From Candidatus Omnitrophota bacterium (GTDB lineage Bacteria > Omnitrophota > Gorgyraeia > JABMRG01 > JAFGKX01), in NCBI GenBank assembly GCA_016928375.1, contig JAFGKX010000004.1, forward strand, positions 1 through 10,607: a stretch of 10,607 bases of DNA, in the 5' to 3' direction. Below the pieces are notes generated by a model. The model worked only from the letters and a program-made list of their open reading frames with translations, did no database searches and was not told the DNA's origin. Made by a program: the position numbers and the translations under genes. This document shows, in pieces, positions 1 through 7,216 of the stretch. Each line of letters begins with the position of its first letter. Position 1 is the first letter of the stretch.

Positions 1-59
1 AAGCCTATCCCTGTAATTATAAAAAGGTGGCCTAATATTTTTATTGTTGTCTCAATCAT
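1..59 (-). CDS. mrpG: MrpG/MnhG antiporter subunit, N-terminal fragment (cut by window edge)
   Basis: Reading the minus strand from an ATG at 59 gives MIETTIKILGHLFIITGIG before the window ends. This is how MrpG (MnhG/PhaG) proteins begin: a short N-terminus entering the first membrane helix. The start overlaps the end of the upstream mrpF gene by 8 bases (ATGATTGA), a typical coupled arrangement. Its place directly after mrpE and mrpF matches the usual Mrp order A-B-C-D-E-F-G. MrpG is a small membrane subunit of about 100-130 residues needed for assembly of the cation/proton antiporter. Only about 19 residues are visible, so the call leans heavily on position. Confidence 0.8.
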   Translation of the reverse strand, partial: MIETTIKILGHLFIITGIG

Positions 60-387
60 CGAAATTTTTCCCTTCCAGGTATTTTGCCAATGCCAGAACG
101 CCTATAAAGCTCTGCAGCGCCCATGCTATCGCAATATCCATATACCAGAATTTTCCCGTAAAAACAGCTGATATAGCGCATATGCCAATAATCAATATGC
201 CTAATATGTCGCTTGCCACAGAACGATCCGCTGCTGTGGGCCCGCGTATAATGCGGTAAAGCACCAGAAACCCTGCGAATAAAAGCGGTATCAGGTATTT
301 ATTAAAAAGCGGCATATCCGAGCGGACTATGATAATTATTCCCGCCGCAATGCCTATTACGCCTAAAAGCCATTTTAATTTTTTCAT
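52..387 (-). CDS. mrpF: MrpF/MnhF antiporter subunit
   Basis: A 111-residue membrane protein with three hydrophobic segments (about 7-21, 31-46 and 60-103, the last long enough for two helices). It carries the MrpF signature RGPTAADRSVASD at 48-60. MrpF is a small structural subunit of Mrp cation/proton antiporters and corresponds to MbhB in Pyrococcus membrane-bound hydrogenase. Most MrpF proteins are nearer 90 residues, so this one has roughly 20 extra N-terminal residues, which look like part of an additional helix. The start is supported by a TAATG overlap with the stop codon of mrpE; an internal Met25 is the alternative. The stop overlaps the mrpG start. Confidence 0.9.
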   Translation of the reverse strand: MKKLKWLLGVIGIAAGIIIIVRSDMPLFNKYLIPLLFAGFLVLYRIIRGPTAADRSVASDILGILIIGICAISAVFTGKFWYMDIAIAWALQSFIGVLALAKYLEGKNFDD

Positions 388-890
388 TATTCGAACACCT
401 TTGCTATTACGCCCTCAAACGTTTTTACTATGATGTTGGTCGCCTTCACCAGGTCTTTATCCTTTACGTTAATCCAGTGGATATATAAAAAACCGCCTTC
501 TTTATCCACGTCAATGGTAAGCGTGCCGGGCGTAAGCGTAATGGAATTTGCCAGAAGTGTCAGGGCTGCTTCTGATTTTAAACGCGTCTTGACCTTCACT
601 ATGCCTGGATTAATAGGCATATCCGGTTTTATTACCCTTAGCGCCACGTCTATGTTTGCCTTAAAACATTCTCTTAAAAATATAAATAAAAATAATGCAA
701 AATAAAGATAACGGTGAGGCTCTCTCCATTTATGCGGATAATCCGTAAACAAATGCCCTGTTACGCCTGCTACCAGTAACGCTATCAGCGCGCCTATGAT
801 TACAGAAGGCGCGTAAAAAGTCCACGTCAAAAGCAGCCACACTGCAAATGCTACAAAAAACGTTAATATCTTTGATTTAATCTGCACCAT
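387..890 (-). CDS. mrpE: MrpE/MnhE antiporter subunit
   Basis: A 167-residue protein of the MrpE (MnhE/PhaE) family, equivalent to MbhA in Pyrococcus. The first third holds hydrophobic helices (about 8-46). A third hydrophobic segment follows at about 62-73 (YLYFALFLFIFL), then a soluble region containing the family pattern of a conserved Pro-Gly turn and LLANSITLTPGTLTIDV at about 111-127. The length is normal for the family, and the C-terminal domain is cytoplasmic in solved Mrp structures. The start lies one base after the mrpD stop (TAA, then one base, then ATG) and the stop shares bases with the mrpF start, so translation is probably coupled on both sides. Role: structural and assembly subunit of the antiporter module. 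Confidence 0.93.
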   Translation of the reverse strand: MVQIKSKILTFFVAFAVWLLLTWTFYAPSVIIGALIALLVAGVTGHLFTDYPHKWREPHRYLYFALFLFIFLRECFKANIDVALRVIKPDMPINPGIVKVKTRLKSEAALTLLANSITLTPGTLTIDVDKEGGFLYIHWINVKDKDLVKATNIIVKTFEGVIAKVFE

Positions 891-891
891 A

Positions 892-2379
892 TTAAATACC
901 CAAAAGTGTTATGAAATATTCTCTGCCGCCAAGTAAACTCTGCGAAGCCGGGATCAGCACATTGTCCAGTATCGGTTTAAAGAAAATCCCTATCAACACA
1001 CAAAGAATAGCAAGCCCTGCCATAGACAGGCACATAAACACCGGCGCTTCTTTTACTTTCAAAAGGCTGCCTGAAAGTTTTCTATAGAAAATGTACCTCT
1101 GCACTTTCAGAAACGAACCCAGAGTAATAAGTCCGACGAGAATCGCAAGGGAGCCGTAGAAAAATCTATTTGCCTGAAACAGCGCTACTATTATTATGAA
1201 TTTGCTCCAGAACCCGCATAAGGGCGGAACCCCGGCAATGGATAAAGACGCTACCATGCTTGTCCAGCTTGTATGAGGCATATCTTCTTTCAGGTTGCCG
1301 AGTTTTTTCAGTTCTCTTGTGCCGCAGGCATATTCCACAGAGCCTGCATTTAAAAATAAAAGCGATTTGAACACCGAATGATTAAGCAGATGAAACAGCC
1401 CGCCTGCTATGCCTAATGGCGTGCCAAGCGCGATACCACAGACTACATACCCTATCTGACTTATGGAATGATACGCCAGAAGCCTCTTAAAATCCCACTG
1501 GCCTATTGCAAGGACTACGCCTACAAACATCGAAAGCCCTCCAAGCGCCAGCAATAATTCCGATATAACCGGGTTTAATGAAAATATATTGAACATTATT
1601 CTTATCAACGCGTACACGCCTATTACCTTTATCACTACGCCGGAAAGCATAGCCGATATCGGCGCAGGCGCCGACGGGTGGGCATCCGGAAGCCATGAAT
1701 GAAACGGAACCAACGCTGCTTTTAGGCCAAAGCCTGTTATAAATAGGGTTGCGATGAAAAGTTTTAATTTCAAACTATCCGCGCCCTGCGGCATAGCCCT
1801 TGCCATATCGAACATATTCAACGTGGATGTTTTTGCGTAAATAACAGCAATGCCTAAGAGTATGAATGCCGAGGCAACGCTTCCCAATACCATATATTTA
1901 AAGGACGCCTCCGTCTCTTCCCTACCGGTACCATAGGCAACAAGCGCGTAACTTGCAATGGATGTGATTTCCAGAAATATGAACACATTGAATAAATCCG
2001 CGGAAAGCGCAACGCCGTTTAACCCCGCCAGAAGCAGCATAAGCAGGCAATAATACTTCCATTTACAGGTATACTGTTTCATATAATCAATGGAATATAC
2101 CGCGGCAAAAAATGTTATCAGGTTTACGACAAAAAGCATAAATACCGACAGAGAATCCAAAAGCCAGGTTATACCGAAAGGCAGCGGCCAGCCGCCCATT
2201 TTGTAAACATAAGGCATCGCGGGCGGTTTTATCAGCATGTACAAGGATAAAAAAATGAGAAAAAGCACAACCAGGAATATAAAAGTATCGAATCCCCGTT
2301 TAAAAAATTTACCCATTATGGGCAGAAGAAATGCCGCGAATAACGGAAGCGCCACAAATAAAATTATCGCATTCATCAT
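892..2379 (-). CDS. mrpD: MrpD/MnhD antiporter core subunit (NuoM/N-like, MbhH-like)
   Basis: A 495-residue polytopic membrane protein of the proton-conducting transporter family (PF00361-type), the usual length for MrpD. The residues expected for ion translocation are present: Glu137 in TM5 (context IFLEITSIASYALVA), Lys220 in TM7 (FGLKAALVPFHSWLPDAH) and a TM8 lysine in GVVIKVIGVYAL. Glu137 and Lys220 sit at almost the same positions as the essential Glu137 and Lys219 of studied Bacillus MrpD. Residues from about 297 on (DFKRLLAYHSISQIGY and onward) form the second half of the core. It follows mrpC with an ATGA overlap. I infer H+ or Na+/H+ transport driven by the hydrogenase; ion choice cannot be read from sequence. 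Confidence 0.95.
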   Translation of the reverse strand: MMNAIILFVALPLFAAFLLPIMGKFFKRGFDTFIFLVVLFLIFLSLYMLIKPPAMPYVYKMGGWPLPFGITWLLDSLSVFMLFVVNLITFFAAVYSIDYMKQYTCKWKYYCLLMLLLAGLNGVALSADLFNVFIFLEITSIASYALVAYGTGREETEASFKYMVLGSVASAFILLGIAVIYAKTSTLNMFDMARAMPQGADSLKLKLFIATLFITGFGLKAALVPFHSWLPDAHPSAPAPISAMLSGVVIKVIGVYALIRIMFNIFSLNPVISELLLALGGLSMFVGVVLAIGQWDFKRLLAYHSISQIGYVVCGIALGTPLGIAGGLFHLLNHSVFKSLLFLNAGSVEYACGTRELKKLGNLKEDMPHTSWTSMVASLSIAGVPPLCGFWSKFIIIVALFQANRFFYGSLAILVGLITLGSFLKVQRYIFYRKLSGSLLKVKEAPVFMCLSMAGLAILCVLIGIFFKPILDNVLIPASQSLLGGREYFITLLGI

Positions 2380-2714
2380 CCTTTTAAATCCTTTATTCTA
2401 TTCACGTCGAATGTGCCGTAATGCTGGTATATCCTTATGCATAAGGCGACCATAAGCGCGGTAACCCCAAGGCCTATAACTATGGATGTTAGCACCAAAG
2501 CCTGCGGCAGGGGGTCTACAAAAATCATCCCAGGAATATTTTTTTCGAATATAGGGGCATCTGCCCCGGTTTTATATCCTGCCAGCACAAAAAACAGGTT
2601 TACCGCATATTCGATAATACCGAAACCGATGACTTTTTTAATAAGGTTTCTGTGCGCGACAACGGCATAAAGCCCTATAAGAAAAAGTACTATGTCCATT
2701 AAAAAAAGTATCAT
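2376..2714 (-). CDS. mrpC: MrpC/MnhC antiporter subunit (NuoK-like)
   Basis: A 112-residue protein with three membrane helices (about 3-18, 28-47 and 70-96), the size and layout of MrpC, MbhG and NuoK. Family marks include VIGFGIIEYAVNLFFVLAG at about 28-46 and DPLPQALVLTSIVIGLGVTA at about 67-86. The latter is the conserved PLPQALVLTAIVIG stretch of the MrpC/NuoK family. It overlaps mrpB upstream and mrpD downstream by 4 bases each (ATGA), which indicates tight translational coupling. Role: small membrane subunit next to MrpD in the antiporter and hydrogenase complex. Confidence 0.95.
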   Translation of the reverse strand: MILFLMDIVLFLIGLYAVVAHRNLIKKVIGFGIIEYAVNLFFVLAGYKTGADAPIFEKNIPGMIFVDPLPQALVLTSIVIGLGVTALMVALCIRIYQHYGTFDVNRIKDLKG

Positions 2715-3166
2715 TTTTTTATCTCGTCAGTTTTTTTATCGCCGGAAAGCCTGAATAACGACAACACCACAAAAACTCCGAATAGCCCTGAGGCGACTTT
2801 TAGCGCTATCGCTATATTGCAAAGCGGTATTATGCCCGCGCTTAAAATACTGAAGGGCTCCCCCTTACTGGCGAAAAAGTTAAAAAAGAACACACCGCCG
2901 GCAAGCCCTATCAGCGCTATCGACAAAAACATAAGCCCGCCTACGGGCTCTCCGAAAGAAATTATGTTTTCTTTTATACTTTTATCCGCTTCTTCTCTGC
3001 CGAAGGCCAGCATCAGGTGTATGAAGCTTAATGCGATTATGACCCCTCCCGCAAAACCACCTCCGGGAGTAATGTGCCCGTGCAGCACGATATATATTCC
3101 AAAAAGCAAGATAAGCCCGACGGTATATCGGGTTATCCTTTTAACAATCAGACTCATCCCTTTCAT
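2711..3166 (-). CDS. mrpB: MrpB/MnhB antiporter subunit (MbhF-like)
   Basis: A 151-residue four-helix membrane protein with the MrpB signature HGHITPGGGFAGGVI at 29-43. Its length is typical of a stand-alone MrpB or of MbhF. The reading starts inside the end of the preceding gene (26-base overlap). The ATG at 3166 has an AAGGA-type site 9 bases upstream; Met4 at 3157 is a possible alternative start. The C-terminus is charged (GDKKTDEIKK) and should face the cytoplasm. Role: structural subunit of the antiporter module, placed in the family's normal A-B-C order. Confidence 0.95.
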   Translation of the reverse strand: MKGMSLIVKRITRYTVGLILLFGIYIVLHGHITPGGGFAGGVIIALSFIHLMLAFGREEADKSIKENIISFGEPVGGLMFLSIALIGLAGGVFFFNFFASKGEPFSILSAGIIPLCNIAIALKVASGLFGVFVVLSLFRLSGDKKTDEIKK

Positions 3167-3686
3167 TGGGCTTTTTCCTTCCTATTGTTCTCATAATTGC
3201 CAGAACGCCTATGACCGAGGTAAACAGCACTGTGGCTTCGCCGAGCGTATCGTACCCCCTGAAATCCAGAATAATCGCTGTCACGATATTCGCGGCCTTA
3301 ACCTGCGACAACGCATTTTGTATGTAAAAATCCGCTACCCGCATAATAGGCGCGCCGAATACCGGCATTTCCTTAAATGCCGCATATGCCGCAAATAAAA
3401 ATACAAGCGCGAATATGGAAAATGACGCAATCACCCATGCGCTCGAAGGCCTGGTAGCTCTTGATACGCCTCTTCCGATAGTCGCTCTTATTAAAATAAT
3501 AAGGCACAATATCTCGACCACAAGTTGTGTAATGGCCAAATCGGGCGCCTTAAGCAGTAAAAACATAACGCAAAGGCCCATGCCTACCGCACCGACGGAA
3601 ATAACGCTGGATAAAAGCCCGCGCAGAAATACGGCCACAATTGCGGCTATTATCATAAAAGCCATCACTACATACAATTCAAACAT
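3141..3686 (-). CDS. MrpA C-terminal part: fused MbhD + MbhE-like protein
   Basis: A 181-residue protein that matches the C-terminal end of a full-length MrpA. Residues 1-66 form the MbhD-like (DUF4040-type) unit with KAPDLAITQLVVEIL at 46-60. After a polar linker (67-83) a second unit carries NIVTAIILDFRGYDTLGEA at 133-151, the MbhE/MrpA-terminal signature with a conserved acidic pair (Asp146, Glu150). In Pyrococcus Mbh these are two small proteins; here they are one. It overlaps the upstream gene by 19 bases and mrpB by 26 bases. Role: membrane subunit in the ion path between the antiporter-like subunits and the rest of the module. Confidence 0.92.
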   Translation of the reverse strand: MFELYVVMAFMIIAAIVAVFLRGLLSSVISVGAVGMGLCVMFLLLKAPDLAITQLVVEILCLIILIRATIGRGVSRATRPSSAWVIASFSIFALVFLFAAYAAFKEMPVFGAPIMRVADFYIQNALSQVKAANIVTAIILDFRGYDTLGEATVLFTSVIGVLAIMRTIGRKKPNERDESDC

Positions 3687-5359
3687 TTAAACAGCACTCC
3701 TATAATTACAATAAATCCCAGTAAAAGCCATGCTACGTAGCGGTCTAACAACCCTGTGTGCAGGCTTTTCAAAAACGCGCTTATCACAAATACTGATTTT
3801 CCGGCTGCGTTGGTAATAAAATTCATCAGCCTGTCTATGCCGTAATAGAATACATACGAAGCGGCGTTTATAAACGATATCAATGTTTTATAAAAATCAA
3901 GTTTACCTGCATCCGCTTTCTTATACAGAAATTTCAAAAACCCGATATCCTGAACCGTTAAATAAAAATCCGTGCCCGAAACCCTGTTATCTTTCAGTGT
4001 TTCTCCGCCGATAAAAACCTCGCTGCTTCTTGACGCAGCCCTGCTTAAAGCGTATATCAGGCAGCCAATTGCCAAAGCCAACAAAATCAACCCTGTTGCA
4101 ATATCCGGTTTCCATAAGCCCGTCAAGGTCATCTCCGATGAGAATATATTCACAAAAAACGGTTTTATAATCATAGGATACGCAAATACGCCGAATAATA
4201 TACAAAGGCCGCTTAATATGATTACCGCAAACCTCATTAAATAAGGCGCCTCCTGCACATCCTGCGCCTGCTCTGCGGGCTTTGAGCTTAAGAATGCCGA
4301 ATATATGACCTTGATAAAACTTGCCAAAGTCAATGCCGAGCCGAACATCGCCATAATAAGAAATATTATTTTAAAAGTGCCAAATGCGCCGGCTTTATCC
4401 GGAATCAGCCCCTGATAGATCATCCACTTGGAGAAAAATCCGTTAAACGGAGGTATGCCTGAAATCGCAAGCGCGGAAATCAAAGTGCACACAAATGTCA
4501 CCGGCATAGACTTGCCTAAATTTCCTATTTTTGATAATTCTGTAGTACCGGTTCCGTGTTCTATATTGCCTGCGTTCAAAAACAGGGCTGTTTTATAAAT
4601 TGCATTATTGAGCATATGAAAAAGGCCGCCTGCTATGCCTATTAAAGTGCCTGAGGCAATGCCCAGCACCATATAACCTACCTGGCTTACGGCATGAAAC
4701 GCCAGAAGCTTCTTCAAATCATGCTGAATGAGCGCCATAAATACCGTCAAAATTATTGTGAACGCGCCGATTGCCATAATTATCACGGATAACGATTCTC
4801 TCACAGTAAAAAAATTCAAATAAGCGCGCAGCAGCAGATAAATACCGAGTAATTTATCCAGGCTGCCCGGCAGAAATGCCATTGTCGTTGCGGGGGTTGC
4901 CTGAGAGGCATCAGTAATCCATTCGTGAAAACCGAATATACCGGCTTTTATCATAGCCCCCAGCGCTATCAGCATAAATGCGGCGGCGTTTATAAAATTA
5001 CCTGTATCCAGGGGAATAAAATCAGCCATAGATGTTGTTTTTGCCTTAACGATTAAAAATGCCACGCCAAGCAAAAGACAAAAATCTCCTATGCCTACGA
5101 TAATAAGCGCCTTGGAAGCTGTTTTGAACGAATCCAGGGCAAGGACAGCGTAAAGCAGAATAAGAAGGCTGCCCCAATAAACAAGAAATTGTACAAGGTC
5201 GTTCGTATTAAACGCAGCTGTTGCGAGTATAAGGGTTAAGGTATAAAGAGCAAAATACAACAACTTATTGCGTTTGTTTTTAAGGAACGAGAAAGAATAT
5301 AAAATCACAAGGCCGCCTATGGCCCACGTAAAAATAGTAAAAAATAATGCTATATTCAT
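3668..5359 (-). CDS. Second antiporter-like subunit: MrpD-like core with MbhI/HyfB-type C-terminal tail
   Basis: A 563-residue polytopic membrane protein. Residues 1 to about 400 are an antiporter-like core that begins near the family's TM3. It aligns well with the mrpD product of this window; over one 68-residue block (from DLKKLLAFHAVSQVGY) I count about 42 identities by eye. Lys138 (TM7) and Lys169 (TM8) are present, but the TM5 glutamate is replaced by Gly63 (YWGS where the neighbour has FWEL), and a TM8 histidine position is Pro164. Residues about 447-563 (GGETLKDNRVSGTDFY, then KADAGKLDFY and LHTGLLDRYVAWLLLG) look like the lateral-helix tail of HyfB/MbhI, which ties the membrane arm to the hydrogenase. 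The start is adjacent to the preceding stop. Its catalytic ability as a pump is doubtful; a structural or modified-channel role is possible. Confidence 0.88.
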   Translation of the reverse strand: MNIALFFTIFTWAIGGLVILYSFSFLKNKRNKLLYFALYTLTLILATAAFNTNDLVQFLVYWGSLLILLYAVLALDSFKTASKALIIVGIGDFCLLLGVAFLIVKAKTTSMADFIPLDTGNFINAAAFMLIALGAMIKAGIFGFHEWITDASQATPATTMAFLPGSLDKLLGIYLLLRAYLNFFTVRESLSVIIMAIGAFTIILTVFMALIQHDLKKLLAFHAVSQVGYMVLGIASGTLIGIAGGLFHMLNNAIYKTALFLNAGNIEHGTGTTELSKIGNLGKSMPVTFVCTLISALAISGIPPFNGFFSKWMIYQGLIPDKAGAFGTFKIIFLIMAMFGSALTLASFIKVIYSAFLSSKPAEQAQDVQEAPYLMRFAVIILSGLCILFGVFAYPMIIKPFFVNIFSSEMTLTGLWKPDIATGLILLALAIGCLIYALSRAASRSSEVFIGGETLKDNRVSGTDFYLTVQDIGFLKFLYKKADAGKLDFYKTLISFINAASYVFYYGIDRLMNFITNAAGKSVFVISAFLKSLHTGLLDRYVAWLLLGFIVIIGVLFKCLNCM

Positions 5360-5360
5360 T

Positions 5361-6584
5361 TTATCTGCCCAAAATCGCGCTTACTGAATTTACAAAATTT
5401 AAAGGATACCTGATAAACAAACCTATTAAAAGAGACAATACTCCGCATATAAACACAACGGAGTTCATAGTAATTGCTACGCTGCCGGAGGCTTTGGTTT
5501 TTACCTCGCCCAGAAATATACCGTTAAACAGCCTTAAAAGATACAAAAGCGTGATAACAGCCGTAAATATCAGCATGGCTGAGGCAAAATTATAGCCTGC
5601 GTCAGCCGCGGCTATTATAAGAAAAAATTTGCTGAAAAATCCGCCGAACGGAGGAAGCCCGATAATCGCAAACGCGCATAATAAAAACGATACAGCTGCC
5701 ACGGGCATAATTTGTAAAAGCCCGCCCATGCTGTTTAAATCCTTTGTGTGGGTTTTCTGCTCGACAATACCTGCTATAAGAAAAAGCCCTGCTTTGGCTA
5801 TTGAATGCACCAGTATATAAAGAAGCGCGGCGCTTATAGCTGGGCGGGTATTGATGATAAGGCCTACAAATATATAAGCAAGCTGGCTTATTGTGGAATA
5901 TGCCAGTATCTTTTTTATATTGTTTTCGCGAAGCGCGCTTAACGCGGCAACCAGCGATGAAACGATCACCAGCCCTAAAACAAATACGCTTGCGCCTCTG
6001 GAAACAATAAATACATCGGAAAAAAATCTTGCGTACGCGTATACGCCTATTTTTACCAAAACTGCCGCGTGTAAAAGCGCGGTTACGGGCGAAGGCGCCA
6101 CTCCTGCGTCGGGAAGCCAGCTTGAAAGCGGTAATTGCGCAGATTTGGAAAATATGCCTGCCAGCATAAGCGCAAAAATTAAATTATTTACCTGTGTCCC
6201 GCGTAATAAATCAAAATTAAGCGTGCCATAATTTATATATATAAGTATAATGCCGGCGAGCATAATCGATGCGCCGAAAAAAGTTACCAAAAACGCTTTA
6301 TCCGCATACCATAAATCGCTTTCCTTGCGGTAAAAACCGATAAGCCTGAAAGAGCAGAACGCCGTCAATTCCCAGAAGACATACATAAGAAGCAGGTTGT
6401 TGGAGAAAATAAGCCCCATCATGGACGCCACAAACAAACTCATAAGCGCGAAAAATTCCACCTTATTTTTATACGGCGACATATATCCTATGGAATAAAT
6501 ATATATAAGTATACTTACTGCGCCGGAAACGCACGCCATAAATATCGCTAAATTATCTACGCGAAACAAAAATTCAAACCCCAC
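5361..6584 (-). CDS. NuoL/MrpA-N-like antiporter subunit, short form
   Basis: A 407-residue membrane protein of the NuoL/MrpA family. It keeps all the expected translocation residues: Glu72 in TM5 (VFWELTAF), Lys147 in TM7 (FSKSAQLPLSSWLPDAG), His172 and Lys178 in TM8 (LLHAAVLVKIGVYAYAR), and a TM12-type lysine in HSIAKAGLFLIAG. It is shorter than NuoL or MrpA: it starts at VDNLAIFM, equivalent to about TM3, and ends after the core without the lateral helix or the MrpA C-terminal part. The start is GTG (6584-6582), backed by a strong AAGGAG site. An ATG extension would have to run back into the PhoU-like gene. Role: one of the pumping channels of the hydrogenase complex and the counterpart of the first half of MrpA. 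Confidence 0.9.
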   Translation of the reverse strand: MGFEFLFRVDNLAIFMACVSGAVSILIYIYSIGYMSPYKNKVEFFALMSLFVASMMGLIFSNNLLLMYVFWELTAFCSFRLIGFYRKESDLWYADKAFLVTFFGASIMLAGIILIYINYGTLNFDLLRGTQVNNLIFALMLAGIFSKSAQLPLSSWLPDAGVAPSPVTALLHAAVLVKIGVYAYARFFSDVFIVSRGASVFVLGLVIVSSLVAALSALRENNIKKILAYSTISQLAYIFVGLIINTRPAISAALLYILVHSIAKAGLFLIAGIVEQKTHTKDLNSMGGLLQIMPVAAVSFLLCAFAIIGLPPFGGFFSKFFLIIAAADAGYNFASAMLIFTAVITLLYLLRLFNGIFLGEVKTKASGSVAITMNSVVFICGVLSLLIGLFIRYPLNFVNSVSAILGR

Positions 6585-6586
6585 TT

Positions 6587-7189
6587 CTACTCCTTATTGA
6601 TTCTGGCTATATTCGTGCAATGCCTTGCGATGTTGCCGGTAAAATCCAGCATATCGAAATACATATTGGCTGCGCGAGGCTCGCATATGCCTTTTGTAAG
6701 GCGCTCCATATGCTCTTTTCGGTAGCTTTCTATCAGGCTCTTTATACTGTTGCCGTTTTTTAGTATTGCCTCAAGCGCGCCGGTATCGCCCTGCGATAAA
6801 AAATCAGCTGTAAGCTTAACAGATTCTGACATTCTCTTGAACACCTCTTCGTACTGTTTTACTCCTATTTCGCTGAAAAGCAGTTTCTCCGCGATCTTTA
6901 TTTCAATCCGCTCAATTAAAGACCTTACTTCATCGCCCATGCGTTCTATGTTCTGCGCTATCTGCCCGCAGAGCACCGCTTCCTGCTGCGCCTGTTTATT
7001 CATGTCTTTGGAAAACGCGACTATATCGGCCATTACCTGTTTTTCCAGATTATCCAGTATGACTTCTTTATTCAGGGCTCTGTCTAAATAATGCGCCTCA
7101 TTTTCGATAAACCCCTGATAAACCAGGTTTACCATTTCAGCAACGGTCTTAACCATCTGCGCCAGTGTTTTTTTAAAACCATTCTTCAT
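6587..7189 (-). CDS. PhoU-like helical protein
   Basis: A soluble, all-helical 200-residue protein with no membrane segment. It resembles PhoU, which is built of two three-helix bundles each carrying an (E/D)xxxD metal or regulatory motif. The first motif is clear: QNIERMGDEVRSL, with Glu82 and Asp86. The second, near the C-terminus, is degenerate: LDFTGNIARHCTNIARI, with Asp182 and Asn186 where an aspartate is usual. Its length is close to PhoU (about 220-240). PhoU proteins normally restrain phosphate uptake and signalling through PstSCAB/PhoR; no pst or pho gene is in view. It sits between the hydrogenase and antiporter modules and overlaps the ribosome site of the next gene, so it is co-expressed with them. 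A regulatory or assembly role in the complex is my inference. Confidence 0.75.
   Translation of the reverse strand: MKNGFKKTLAQMVKTVAEMVNLVYQGFIENEAHYLDRALNKEVILDNLEKQVMADIVAFSKDMNKQAQQEAVLCGQIAQNIERMGDEVRSLIERIEIKIAEKLLFSEIGVKQYEEVFKRMSESVKLTADFLSQGDTGALEAILKNGNSIKSLIESYRKEHMERLTKGICEPRAANMYFDMLDFTGNIARHCTNIARINKE
6590..6595 (-). promoter_or_regulatory. Ribosome binding site deciding the GTG start of the NuoL-like gene
   Basis: Minus-strand AAGGAG lies five bases before the GTG at 6584, inside the last codons of the PhoU-like gene. It fixes the short start of the 407-residue protein and couples its translation to that of the PhoU-like protein. Confidence 0.8.
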
Positions 7190-7196
7190 TCTTCGA

Positions 7197-7201
7197 CTCC
7201 T
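7197..7201 (-). promoter_or_regulatory. Ribosome binding site of the PhoU-like gene
   Basis: Minus-strand AGGAG lies seven bases before the ATG at 7189. It is a strong site, and it lets the PhoU-like gene be translated independently after the operon's only real intergenic gap. Confidence 0.75.
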
Positions 7202-7216
7202 AATTTGTTTGCTCGG

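Noticed and set aside
1660..1673. GC-rich palindrome-like string CGGCGCAGGCGCCG
   Set aside because: It encodes the conserved Ala-Pro-Ala-Pro stretch in MrpD TM8 loop; repeated Ala/Pro codons explain it.
2817..3398. A 193-codon open frame on the plus strand, and other plus-strand frames such as 8102-8536 and 5893-6231
   Set aside because: They lie wholly opposite clear minus-strand genes, their translations have no recognisable family features, and the minus-strand frames match known families end to end.
6230..6515. Two similar AT-rich tracts (TATATATAAGTATA) about 260 bases apart
   Set aside because: Both encode Ile-Leu-Ile-Tyr-Ile runs in membrane helices of the NuoL-like protein; codon bias for ATA and TAT explains the likeness.
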